A stretch of 64,000 nt of DNA, taken from the NCBI GenBank assembly GCA_964482495.1, contig CAYZXS010000014.1, positions 14,186 through 78,185 on the forward strand. Reading direction: 5' to 3'. Origin of the DNA: J029 sp964482495. Lineage in GTDB: Bacteria; Planctomycetota; UBA1135. A model generated the notes under the pieces. The model saw nothing but the letters and a program-made list of their open reading frames with translations, was not told the origin of the DNA and searched no databases. This document shows positions 8,921 to 16,825 of the stretch, one piece after another. Each line of letters begins with the position of its first letter. The stretch's first letter is position 1. The position numbers were made by a program, and so were the translations under genes.

Positions 8921-9763
8921 ATGGCAGAAGTTCCTCCCAAGGACCCGACCGAACATCAACAAGGGGAATCCCTATCCCATCGGCTGATCGCCGAACGCGG
9001 GAAGAAGGTCCGCATCGTCGGCCGCGCGGCGATGGTGCTCGCCATGGAGAAGGCGGTGCTGCACGCCATCCGCAGCCGCCTGGGCCTGAACAACGCCAGC
9101 CTGGCCGAAGAAGTGGTCGAGGAGGCCCGCACCGACTTCTTCCGTCAGCTCGCCGGAAGAGGAAGAACCGCTCGCAGCTTTACGGAATCCGGTTTGCACC
9201 AGCTGATCGAAGAGGCCAAGCAGCACTTCGAGCAGTCCAAGGTGGAGGTCCAGGACCAGCTCGAGGAGCTGGAGATCCGCCTCGACGAGCGGCGCGACGT
9301 GATCCTGGCCGAGCAAGCCCGGCTCGAGGCCGAGCTGGACCAGCGCTTCGATCCGGAGCGCAACGAGCTCGCCGCCATCATGCGCCAGCGCTTCGCCGAC
9401 GCCGGCCTCGACGCCCCCGACCACCGGGCCCTGCTCGAGGAGCTGATCGGCCTGGTCATGGACGAGCTGCGCCGGGTCCAGGCCCAGCTCCTCGAGCTGC
9501 ACAAGGCCCAGCACCAGAACGAGCTCGACATCGCCGAGCGGCGCATCTCGAAGCTGGCCGCCTCCCTGAAGGCGACCGAGCGCAACCTGCGGAAGCTGGC
9601 CGAGAGCAAGGGCTTCGACCCCGGGCTGGCCTCCATCTACCGTGAAGTCCAGGGGCTCTCCGAGGAGGACGCCCTGGCCGAGCTGAAGCGCGAGATGCTC
9701 TCCAAGATCTTCGAGGCCAACCTCAAGCTGCGTGAACAGCGCACCGACGAGGGAGCCCCCTGA
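8921..9763 (+). CDS. coiled-coil protein upstream of a bacterial actin, function unknown
   Basis: A soluble 280-residue protein without a signal or membrane segment. Residues of about 1-75 include a basic helical part (KKVRIVGRAAMVLAMEKAVLHAIRSRL). The rest is almost entirely charged helix, with probable coiled coils at about 90-150 (QHFEQSKVEVQDQLEELEIR) and 160-265 (ELRRVQAQLLELHKAQ, RISKLAASLKATERNLRKL). It ends 56 nt before the actin gene on the same strand, so the two probably form one transcription unit. Long coiled-coil partners are usual for actin-like cytoskeletons, so a role as filament adaptor or bundler is reasonable inference. I do not recognise the family, and there is no repeat-rich acidic centre like that of MamJ. 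Confidence 0.7.
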   Translation: MAEVPPKDPTEHQQGESLSHRLIAERGKKVRIVGRAAMVLAMEKAVLHAIRSRLGLNNASLAEEVVEEARTDFFRQLAGRGRTARSFTESGLHQLIEEAKQHFEQSKVEVQDQLEELEIRLDERRDVILAEQARLEAELDQRFDPERNELAAIMRQRFADAGLDAPDHRALLEELIGLVMDELRRVQAQLLELHKAQHQNELDIAERRISKLAASLKATERNLRKLAESKGFDPGLASIYREVQGLSEEDALAELKREMLSKIFEANLKLREQRTDEGAP

Positions 9764-9819
9764 CCCACCGGGCGGCGACGCCGCCCCTCCGCAACCGTCC
9801 ACGCCCCCTTCACCATCCG

Positions 9820-10899
9820 ATGACCGAACACGATCAAGACACCGCCGCCAACGCGCCCGACACCGCCAAGAAGGAGGGCGTGCTCTACCTCGGGATCGAC
9901 CTGGGCACCTCGCGGACCGCCGTCTCGGCCAGCAACGGGGTCCGCGACGGCATCGCCAGCCACGTCGGCTACCCGAAGGACGTCGTCAGCCGCAAGCTGC
10001 TCAAGCAGGACGTCCTGTTCGGCGAAGACGCGCTCCAGCACCGGCTGTCGCTGCAGTTCTTCACCCCGCTGGCGAAGGGCGTGCTCAAGTTCACGGACGA
10101 GGAGGGCAGCGAAGCCGAGGGCGACATGCGGGCCGCCCGCGACCTGGTGAAGGAGATCGTGCGCCGGGCCAAGCCGCGCAAGGACGAGCTGGTCTACGCC
10201 GTCATCGGCGTGCCCTCGGAGGCCGGCTTCAAGAACAAGGACGCGATCCTCGAGGCCGCCCGGGAGTCGGTCGACTCGGTGATGCTCTGCTCCGAGCCCT
10301 TCGCCGTCGCCTACGGCCAGGACATGCTCGACGACGTGCTGGTGATCGACATCGGCGCCGGCACCGTCGACCTGTGCCGGATGCACGGCACCATGCCCGA
10401 GGAGGCCGATCAGCTCACCCTCGAGACCGCCGGTAATTTCATCGACGACCGGCTGTGCGAGCTGATCAAGGAGAAGCACCCGGAGGCGCAGTTCACGCCG
10501 CGCATGGCCAAGGGATTCAAGGAGCGCTTCTCCTCGGTCGCCGACCAGATGGAGCCCGCCGTGGTCGAGATGCCGGTCAACGGAAAGCCGACGGAATTCG
10601 ACGTCACCGACCTGGTCCGCGAGGCCTGCCGGGCCATGGTCGGGCCGATCGTCGACGGCCTGCACCAGCTGATCGCGACCTTCGACCCGGAATTCCAGCA
10701 CCGGCTGCGCAACCGGGTCCTGCTCGCCGGCGGCGGCAGCTTGATCAAGGGCCTGGACACCGCGATCGAGAAGCAGATGGCCGAACGCCTGGGCGGCGGC
10801 ACCGTGATCCACGTCCAAGAGCCGGTCTACGGCGGCGCCGAGGGGGCCTTGAAGATCGCCCACGACATGCCCGAGGACTTCTGGCAGGAGCTGAGTTGA
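9820..10899 (+). CDS. mamK: MamK-family bacterial actin-like ATPase
   Basis: A 359-residue protein of the sugar-kinase/Hsp70/actin fold. It has phosphate-1 GIDLGTSRTA (about 25-34), followed by VGYPKDV as in MamK; a connect region IGVPSEAG; phosphate-2 VIDIGAGTVDL (about 175-185); and the adenosine motif LLAGGGSLIKGL (about 302-313). Along its whole length it follows the MamK pattern I know: DEICAVIGVP versus DELVYAVIGVP, SEPFMVGYG versus SEPFAVAYG, TLTKAGNYVDERL versus TLETAGNFIDDRL, and an ending of aromatic-W-x-Q/E-L. The length (about 350) also fits. MamK polymerises with ATP to align magnetosomes, but no other magnetosome gene is here, so it more likely organises another structure. It sits directly after a coiled-coil gene and converges with a small membrane-anchored protein 16 nt downstream. 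Confidence 0.85.
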   Translation: MTEHDQDTAANAPDTAKKEGVLYLGIDLGTSRTAVSASNGVRDGIASHVGYPKDVVSRKLLKQDVLFGEDALQHRLSLQFFTPLAKGVLKFTDEEGSEAEGDMRAARDLVKEIVRRAKPRKDELVYAVIGVPSEAGFKNKDAILEAARESVDSVMLCSEPFAVAYGQDMLDDVLVIDIGAGTVDLCRMHGTMPEEADQLTLETAGNFIDDRLCELIKEKHPEAQFTPRMAKGFKERFSSVADQMEPAVVEMPVNGKPTEFDVTDLVREACRAMVGPIVDGLHQLIATFDPEFQHRLRNRVLLAGGGSLIKGLDTAIEKQMAERLGGGTVIHVQEPVYGGAEGALKIAHDMPEDFWQELS

Positions 10900-10915
10900 G
10901 GCCGGGCGGCGGCCG

Positions 10916-11245
10916 CTAGCGGATCGTCGAGGTGACCCAGCGCAGGAGCGCGGTGGCTGCGGCCACCGCCGCCCCGCCGCCGAGGGCGCCGATCCCCAAC
11001 CACAACAGGCCGCGCAGGACCAGCCGGGGCACGGCTGCGGCCTCCGCCGGGGCGGAGTCGAGCTCGCCGCGCTCCACGGCCTCGGCGTGGAGCAGCTCGT
11101 AGGCCTGCTGCCGCAGCCCCTCCTCGACCTCGCGCCGGGTCTGGTGCGGGATCTCCTCGAACTCCCGGCGCAGGCTCCCGGTGGGAGCGAGCGGCTCCTC
11201 GTCTTCGAGGATGAAGGTCAGCTCGTCGGCGTGGGGTTCGGCCAT
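10916..11245 (-). CDS. small C-terminally membrane-anchored protein, function unknown
   Basis: ATG 11245 gives 109 residues (MAEPHADELTFILEDEEPL...). An upstream in-frame start at 11323 would add residues encoded by the terminator-like region and is not preferred. The N-terminal two thirds are acidic and helical (RREVEEGLRQQAYELLHAEA), and the last 35 residues contain one hydrophobic segment (LLWLGIGALGGGAAVAAATALL) ending in a few basic residues, as in tail-anchored proteins. A -10-like TAGAAT (11272-11277) lies 26 nt upstream. It converges on the MamK-like gene with 16 nt between stops, so a link to the filament is possible but rests on position only. No known domain is recognised. Confidence 0.6.
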   Translation of the reverse strand: MAEPHADELTFILEDEEPLAPTGSLRREFEEIPHQTRREVEEGLRQQAYELLHAEAVERGELDSAPAEAAAVPRLVLRGLLWLGIGALGGGAAVAAATALLRWVTSTIR

Positions 11246-11321
11246 GGCGGAGCCGGGGAAGCGGCGAGCGGATTCTAGGCGCCTGCCTGGCGCTTTCGAA
11301 GCAAAGGCGCCGCCGGCGGGC

Positions 11322-11347
11322 AAAAAAGGCCCGGAGGCGACTGGGCC
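11322..11347 (-). terminator. possible intrinsic terminator after the GGDEF/EAL gene
   Basis: Read on the minus strand, GGCCC (11347-11343) pairs with GGGCC (11332-11328) across a 10-nt loop and is followed at once by TTTTTT (11327-11322). The stem is short, but the T6 tract is rare in such G+C-rich DNA. Confidence 0.5.
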
Positions 11348-11485
11348 GCCAAGTCATCCCATTGTGACTGCCGTATCCAGTCGCCCCCGGTCTTGCGAGC
11401 AGGAAGCCATGCTCGATCAAGCTCTTTATCGTTCGATATGGCCGTGACCCGTAACGGAATCCCGAGAATTGCAGAAATCAAATTT

Positions 11486-11500
11486 GGGGCCAGACGCCCC
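11486..11500 (-). terminator. weak hairpin downstream of the GGDEF/EAL stop
   Basis: GGGGC and GCCCC form a 5-bp stem with a 5-nt loop. On the minus strand it is followed by AAATTTGATTT. It is less convincing than the hairpin at 11322-11347 and could be chance. Confidence 0.25.
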
Positions 11501-11639
11501 GCTTGGCACGTGGTTTGTTATTTATCCGGCCCCCGGCCTCCCGGCGGGAATCCTCGCAGCGGACCTCGCCTCTTGGATGCGGATCGGCCCTCAAGTCCCG
11601 GCCGGACCACCGGCTCCCAGCCCTGCTCCGCCGCCCGCC

Positions 11640-14612
11640 TCAGGCGGCGTCGCGATCGCCGGACAGGTCCTGGCCGCCGCGCGGCGAGCCGGCCTCGAAG
11701 AGCGGCTCCTCGATCGGCTTCGGGGCGCTGATGCCGTAGCCCTGGGCATAATCGACCCCGATCAGGCCCAGCTTGGCCAGGATGCGGTCGTTCTCGACGA
11801 ACTCGGCGATGGTGCGCTTGCCCATGACCTGGCCGACCTCGTGGATCGACTTCACCATGGCGTAGGCGGTGGCGTCGGTGGCGATGTCGCGCACGAACAT
11901 GCCGTCGATCTTCAGCAGGTCCACCGGCAGGTTGCGCAGGTAGGCGAAGGAGGACAGGCCGCTGCCGAAGTCGTCGAGGGCGAACAGGCAGCCGCGCTTC
12001 TTGAGTCGCTGGATGAACTCCACCGCCGCCTTCATGTTGGCGACCGCCACGGTCTCGGTGATCTCGAAGCAGATCTTCTCCGGCGCGATGATGCCGTCGT
12101 CGAATTGGGACTCGATGAACTCCAACAGCTCGCCGTCGCCCAGCGACTGGCCGGACAGGTTGATCGAGCACAGGCAGAGCTGGTCCAGCTCCTCCGGGTT
12201 GCGCTTGAGCCAGTTGAGGGTGCTGGCGACGACCCAGCGGTCGATGCGGCCGGCCAGGTTGTAGCGCTCGGCGGACTGCAGGAAGACCCCGGGCGGCAGC
12301 ACCTGGCCCTCCTCGCCGATCATCCGGATCAGGATCTCGAAGTGGTCACCCTTCTCGCCGCCGGTGACCGGCACGATCGGCTGCCGGTAGAGGCGGAAGC
12401 GGTCCTCCTCGAAGGCCTTGTTGATCATCGACACGGCCTTCATCTGCTCCTGGATCTGCTCCAGGCTGGAGTCGCCCTCCTGGTAGGCCTGGAGGCGGTC
12501 CCGGCCGGCGTCCTTGGCCGCGAAGCAGAGCGTGTCGGCGAGGCTCAGCGCCGTGCTGACGCTGTGCTCGTCGCCGCGGATCTGGACCAGGCCGACGCTG
12601 GTGGTGATCTCGAAGCGCTCCCCCTCCCACTCGAAGCGCATGGTCTTCAGGGCGGCGCGCAGCCCCTCCACCCGGGAGACGGCGTGGTGCAGCGGGCACT
12701 CCTTGAGCAGCACCGCGAACTCATCGCCGCCCAGCCGCGCCAGCAGGTCGGGGGCGTCGATGTGCGCCTCCAGGACCTGGGAGACCTGGCGCAGGAGCTC
12801 GTCCCCCACGGCGTGGCCGCAGGTGTCGTTGACGATCTTGAACTGGTCCAGGTCGAACAGGCACAGGGCGTGCTCGCTCCCCTTCTCGGCCGAGTGCTCG
12901 ATCAGGATCTGGAGCCGCCGCTCGACCTCGCGGCGGTTCGGCAGTCCGGTGAGGGGGTCGTGGTGCTCGCGGAAGCTCAGGTCCTCCGAGAGCTCGTGGG
13001 CCCGGGTGGTGTCTTCGCCGACCCAGAGCAGCTGCGGCCCGTCCTCGGTCTCCGCCACCCGGACCACGGTCCGGACCCAGGCCGAGTCGCCGTCGATCCG
13101 GAGCATGCGGCCCTCGCGCTCGTGGAGCTGCCCGACGCCGCGGTGAGCGGTGCGGACGAACTCGCGCACCTCGTCGTGGTCGGCCTCCGGGACCAGGTCG
13201 AGGGCGCAGCGGCCCACGAGGTCCTCGATCCGGTAGCCGAGGAAGGTGGCGCCGAAGCGGTTCACCGAGACGATGCGGCCTTCGGCGTCGGTGCCGAGGA
13301 ACATCGCCGGGCTGTCGTTGTAGAAGGCCCGGAAGCGCTGCTCCGAGCCGCGCAAGGCCTCCTCGGTCAGCCTGCGGGCGTCGATCTCGGCCTGCAGCAG
13401 CTGGGTGCGCTCGTCGACCTGTTGCGCCATGTGGTCGAAGGCGCGGGCGACCAGTCCGGCTTCGCCGCCGGCTTCGAGGGGCAGCTCGAGCTCGCGGCTG
13501 CCCTGGCCGTAGGCCTCCACCGTGCTGGTGATCTGGTCCAAGGGGCCGGCGATGCCGGCCGCCATGCGCCAGCCGAGCAGCAGGGCGATGGCCACCAGGA
13601 CCAGGGTGATGACCAGGGTCTGGTCACGGACCAGCCGCGCCGAGGCGACCACGTCCTGGTAGTCGGCCACCACCGCGACGCCGAAGAAACCCGTCATGGC
13701 CGGCGCGCCGAGGCTGACCTGCTGAGCGCTGGCCGCGATCTTGCCGCCGCCGGCGTCACGCCGGATCAGGGTGCCGGCCTTCATCTCGCCGCGCTCCAAC
13801 GCCTGGGCCAGGGTCGGGCCCAGCTCGGCCGCGCGTCCTGCTGCGGCGCCCTCGACCTCCCTCGGCACCAGCGAGCGACCGGCGTCGTTCACCACCACCA
13901 GGGCGCGCTGCCGCGGCACGGTCGAGGCGATCTCGGCGATCACCGGCGCCAGGTCCTCCTCGATCACCAGGATCGCCGCCAGCCGGCCGGCCTCGTCGTA
14001 GACCGGGGCGGCGGCCTGGAAGCCCACCTCCACCCCCGGCTCCGCCGCGCGACGGGCCTCCGACAAGCGGACCCCGGCGCCGGGCTCGGAGGCCACGGCG
14101 ACCAGCAAGGGATCGGGGGCCGTCGCGCTGGGCGCCTCAGCAGCGCCGCGCTGGGTGTGGAAGACGCCCGCCGCGCCGCTCCGGTCCACGGCGACGATCA
14201 ACCGGCCAGCGGGGCGGGCGTTGAACAAGGACACCCGGCGATAGGGGTCGTTGGTCCGGAAGACCAGCGACGCCAGCCCGGTGAAGCCGGCCATGGCGTC
14301 CTGGCGCTCGCCGTCGGCGGAGGCCGCTTCGCCGCGACTCGCGAGCCGGGCGAGCTGCTTGCTGGCCGGAGCGGCGGCGAGGAATTCGGCGTCGGTGCGC
14401 AGCGAATCCAGGTCGGCCGCCAGCCGCGCGGCGGCGGCGCCCGTCATGGCGTGGACCTCCTCCATCGCGGTCTCGACCAGCGCGGAAGAGGACTGCCGGT
14501 AGGAGAGGTAGCCCGCCAGGCTGGCCGACAGCACCACGAGGCCCCCGACCAGGAGTCCGACCTTGGCGCGGATCCCGATAGCAGGGTGGCGGAGCGTCTC
14601 GGCGATGGGCAT
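11640..14612 (-). CDS. membrane sensor with Cache-like, HAMP, PAS, GGDEF and EAL domains (c-di-GMP turnover)
   Basis: A 990-residue two-membrane-segment receptor. TM1 lies at about 19-40. An extracytoplasmic Cache-like region follows (about 41-325). TM2 (TLVLVAIALLLGWRMAAGI) leads into HAMP, then a PAS domain (RFRAFYNDSPAMFLGTDAEGRI) and GGDEF at residues 628-632. The usual RxxD inhibitory site before GGDEF reads DAPD, so product inhibition is probably lost. In the EAL domain the signature is E759-I-L instead of EAL. The other metal and catalytic positions look intact (SINLSGQ, CFEITET, DDFGSG, LKID, AEFVE, AQGYG), so hydrolysis of c-di-GMP is plausible. A signal sensed outside the membrane would set the balance of synthesis and degradation. 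No neighbouring partner gene is evident. Confidence 0.88.
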   Translation of the reverse strand: MPIAETLRHPAIGIRAKVGLLVGGLVVLSASLAGYLSYRQSSSALVETAMEEVHAMTGAAAARLAADLDSLRTDAEFLAAAPASKQLARLASRGEAASADGERQDAMAGFTGLASLVFRTNDPYRRVSLFNARPAGRLIVAVDRSGAAGVFHTQRGAAEAPSATAPDPLLVAVASEPGAGVRLSEARRAAEPGVEVGFQAAAPVYDEAGRLAAILVIEEDLAPVIAEIASTVPRQRALVVVNDAGRSLVPREVEGAAAGRAAELGPTLAQALERGEMKAGTLIRRDAGGGKIAASAQQVSLGAPAMTGFFGVAVVADYQDVVASARLVRDQTLVITLVLVAIALLLGWRMAAGIAGPLDQITSTVEAYGQGSRELELPLEAGGEAGLVARAFDHMAQQVDERTQLLQAEIDARRLTEEALRGSEQRFRAFYNDSPAMFLGTDAEGRIVSVNRFGATFLGYRIEDLVGRCALDLVPEADHDEVREFVRTAHRGVGQLHEREGRMLRIDGDSAWVRTVVRVAETEDGPQLLWVGEDTTRAHELSEDLSFREHHDPLTGLPNRREVERRLQILIEHSAEKGSEHALCLFDLDQFKIVNDTCGHAVGDELLRQVSQVLEAHIDAPDLLARLGGDEFAVLLKECPLHHAVSRVEGLRAALKTMRFEWEGERFEITTSVGLVQIRGDEHSVSTALSLADTLCFAAKDAGRDRLQAYQEGDSSLEQIQEQMKAVSMINKAFEEDRFRLYRQPIVPVTGGEKGDHFEILIRMIGEEGQVLPPGVFLQSAERYNLAGRIDRWVVASTLNWLKRNPEELDQLCLCSINLSGQSLGDGELLEFIESQFDDGIIAPEKICFEITETVAVANMKAAVEFIQRLKKRGCLFALDDFGSGLSSFAYLRNLPVDLLKIDGMFVRDIATDATAYAMVKSIHEVGQVMGKRTIAEFVENDRILAKLGLIGVDYAQGYGISAPKPIEEPLFEAGSPRGGQDLSGDRDAA

Positions 14613-14723
14613 GGAGGGTTCGCCGGCTCAAAGGGCGAGCCGGACTGGGGAGCCTCCTTCCATCGGCAGGATCCCCGCGGACCTGAACCCAGCCCGCGGC
14701 CGAGGACCCCGCGGACCGGGGCC

Positions 14724-16724
14724 TCAGAGCGCGGAGAGGGGCGCCCCAGGCTGGCCCCAGGCGGCCAGGATCGCGGGGGGATGCCCGACCTGAGCCAGGC
14801 CCTGGCGCAGCAGCCTGCCCTCAGGGGCCCCGACCGCGGCCAGGGTCAGGCAGACCTCCCGCTTGGCCTGGACCAAGGCCTCGTCGCTGCCGAGATAGGA
14901 GAGCAGCGCCCCGAGGCAGCGCCCGTCCCCGACCTCGCGCAGCGCCGCGTTCACGGCGCTGAGCCGCTGCAGGCTGCCCCGCGGATTCGGCTCCAGCCAG
15001 CCCGCCAGGTCGACCACTCCCTCGCTGCGGCCCAACAGGCCGAGGGCCAGCGCCAGCTGCCGCGTGAAGCGGCTGGAGACTCCGCGCGCCGCCATCAGGT
15101 CCACCAACCGATCGTGGCATTCCGTGACGCCGAGCATGCCGAGGGCCACCGCGCAGGGGCCGAGGAAGGCAGGATCCGCCGATCGAGCGAGCGCCTCCTG
15201 GAGCAAGGGACCAGCGCTCGGGGCCTCCGCCAAGGCGAGTCCGAGCGCGACCGCTGACCGCGTCGACGGGGAGCGGTCCGCCTGGAAGGCGCTGACCAGG
15301 GGCTGGGCCGCCGCCGCGTCGAAAGCCGCGTGGCCGCGCTCGCGGCTCCAACGGACCGTCAAGCCGAGGGCGAGGGCCGCCCAGGGCCGCCGCTGCCCGG
15401 AACCCTGGAGCAGCTCCTGCTCCAGCAAGGGCAGGATCAAGGGAGCGGCCAGCGAACCCGTCGGGCCGTCGGCGGCGGCGATGCGGGCCAGGGCGATCAG
15501 GGCCAGATCCCCGGCGAGGCCGTTCGGGTCCCGCTCCACTCCATCCCGCAGGGCGCCGACGACCCGGCCGGCGAAGGGGTCGCTCGGTCGCGTGAGCCGG
15601 CCCAGGGCCTGGACGCAGCCTTGGCGCAAGCCGGCGGCGACGCTGCGGTCCACCAGGGAGCGCAAGCACCATTGGACGACCGCGGCCCGGAAGGGCTCGT
15701 CGTCGGCCTCGACGGCGATCCTGGCGGTCACGACCGGGAGCAGGCTCCGCACCGAGGCGGGCCGGTTTCGCTCCTCGAGCAAGGCGAGCAGGCGGCCGCC
15801 GAGGTCGGCGCTCCGGCGCAGGTCCATGCCGCCAATGGCGGTGACGCAGGCGGCCTGGATCATCGGGTCTTCCCCTCCCGCGTCTTCCAAGAAGGCGACC
15901 AGCTGCCTGGCGACGAGCGGGGAGAGGCTCGGCCGATCGCTGCGGGCGCCGAAGACGCCGTGCGCGATCGCCGACCAGGCGCGGAGGTCGTCCGGCACCC
16001 GGGGACCGCCGCCGCACCAAAGCCGCGCCGCCTGGTCGTCGCGGAGCAGGCCCTCCAACACCCGCAAGGCTTCCGGGCTCCGGATGAAGCCGAGGGCCAG
16101 CACCGCCATCCGGGCGTCCTCACGCCGCCCCGAGAGCAGGGAGACGCAGTCGGCGACCCGGCCGCGGCCATCGCCGAGCTGGGCCAGCGCGAGCAGCGCG
16201 GCCGAACGGCAGGGGCTGCCGATCCCTGCCTCCGCCTCGAGCCCGGCCCGCGCCAGCCTCAAGAAACTGGCTCGCCGGCTCTCCTCATCCCCCGTCAAGG
16301 CCGGCAGGACCAGGCCGACCTCGGGGCGCGGCGCGGGCAAGAATTCCCCCCGGTTCCGCTCCCACCACCCCTGCCAGGACCGCTCGTCCAAGACCGGGAG
16401 CGCCGTCGCCGCCTGCCAGCGGCTCGGATCGGCGCCGGCGGCTCGGGAAGCGAAGGCGCCCGGGTTCAAGACAGGGGGCCCGGTCCCGGCCGTCGGGTCC
16501 TTGGCCGGGAAGGCATCCACCGGCCGATACTCCGGGAGTTCCAGCGAGGGGGAGCGCGGCGGCGCCGGCGGCTCCTGCTCTTCGCAGGGCGGCGGCGGAG
16601 GAGGAGGCGGCGGAGGCGGACCGCCGTGCCCACCTTGCGGCGCGAGGGCAAGCGGAGCGGGGAAGAAGAGCAGGCAGAGGGGAGCGAGAAACATGTCCTT
16701 GGGACCGAAGGGGGCAATCCTCAT
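14724..16724 (-). CDS. exported HEAT-repeat protein with polyproline linker
   Basis: About 666 residues from ATG 16724 (MRIAPFGPKDMFLAPLCLLFFPAPLALA), whose Arg and Lys before the hydrophobic stretch make a better signal peptide than the internal ATG at 16694. The mature protein begins with a run of eleven prolines and a low-complexity segment (about 35-70). From about 170 onwards it consists of helical HEAT/armadillo-type repeats (SAALLALAQLGDGRGRVADC, LALGFIRSPEALRVLEGLL, VALGLALAEAPSAGPLLQEAL). Such proteins are usually scaffolds, and no catalytic motif is visible. The gene is followed after 111 nt by the GGDEF/EAL gene on the same strand. A second, unrelated-looking HEAT protein is at 52369-55320. 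Confidence 0.75.
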   Translation of the reverse strand: MRIAPFGPKDMFLAPLCLLFFPAPLALAPQGGHGGPPPPPPPPPPPCEEQEPPAPPRSPSLELPEYRPVDAFPAKDPTAGTGPPVLNPGAFASRAAGADPSRWQAATALPVLDERSWQGWWERNRGEFLPAPRPEVGLVLPALTGDEESRRASFLRLARAGLEAEAGIGSPCRSAALLALAQLGDGRGRVADCVSLLSGRREDARMAVLALGFIRSPEALRVLEGLLRDDQAARLWCGGGPRVPDDLRAWSAIAHGVFGARSDRPSLSPLVARQLVAFLEDAGGEDPMIQAACVTAIGGMDLRRSADLGGRLLALLEERNRPASVRSLLPVVTARIAVEADDEPFRAAVVQWCLRSLVDRSVAAGLRQGCVQALGRLTRPSDPFAGRVVGALRDGVERDPNGLAGDLALIALARIAAADGPTGSLAAPLILPLLEQELLQGSGQRRPWAALALGLTVRWSRERGHAAFDAAAAQPLVSAFQADRSPSTRSAVALGLALAEAPSAGPLLQEALARSADPAFLGPCAVALGMLGVTECHDRLVDLMAARGVSSRFTRQLALALGLLGRSEGVVDLAGWLEPNPRGSLQRLSAVNAALREVGDGRCLGALLSYLGSDEALVQAKREVCLTLAAVGAPEGRLLRQGLAQVGHPPAILAAWGQPGAPLSAL

Positions 16725-16775
16725 GCCAGGCCCCAAGGCGCCGGAGCTCCTCGATTCGTTGCGCCAGCGAAACCC

Positions 16776-16815
16776 GCTCACGCCCGCGCGCGCCGGCTCA
16801 CGCCCGCGCGCGGCG
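16776..16815. repeat. two-copy 20-bp tandem repeat
   Basis: The 20-bp unit at 16776-16795 is repeated at 16796-16815 with one mismatch. Each copy starts GCTCACGCCC and continues as alternating CG. It lies in the 101-bp gap between the esterase stop and the HEAT-protein start, and I see no function. Confidence 0.7.
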
Positions 16816-16825
16816 CGCGGATGGC

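Larger units (their letters stand above)
11246..11639. other. 394-bp intergenic region
   Basis: This stretch separates the small membrane protein from the GGDEF/EAL gene, both on the minus strand. It holds a terminator-like hairpin with a T6 tract (11322-11347), a weaker hairpin (11486-11500) and a -10-like TAGAAT at 11272-11277. The part at 11400-11530 is less G+C-rich than its surroundings. I see no coding signature or RNA gene. Confidence 0.5.

Noticed and set aside
8921..11245. A magnetosome gene cluster
   Set aside because: Only the MamK-like actin is magnetosome-related. No mamA, mamB, mamE, mamI, mamM or mamQ is in the window, and the coiled-coil neighbour does not resemble MamJ.
16776..16815. 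A CRISPR or regulatory repeat array
   Set aside because: Only two adjacent 20-bp copies without spacers; it looks like simple slippage in CG-rich DNA.
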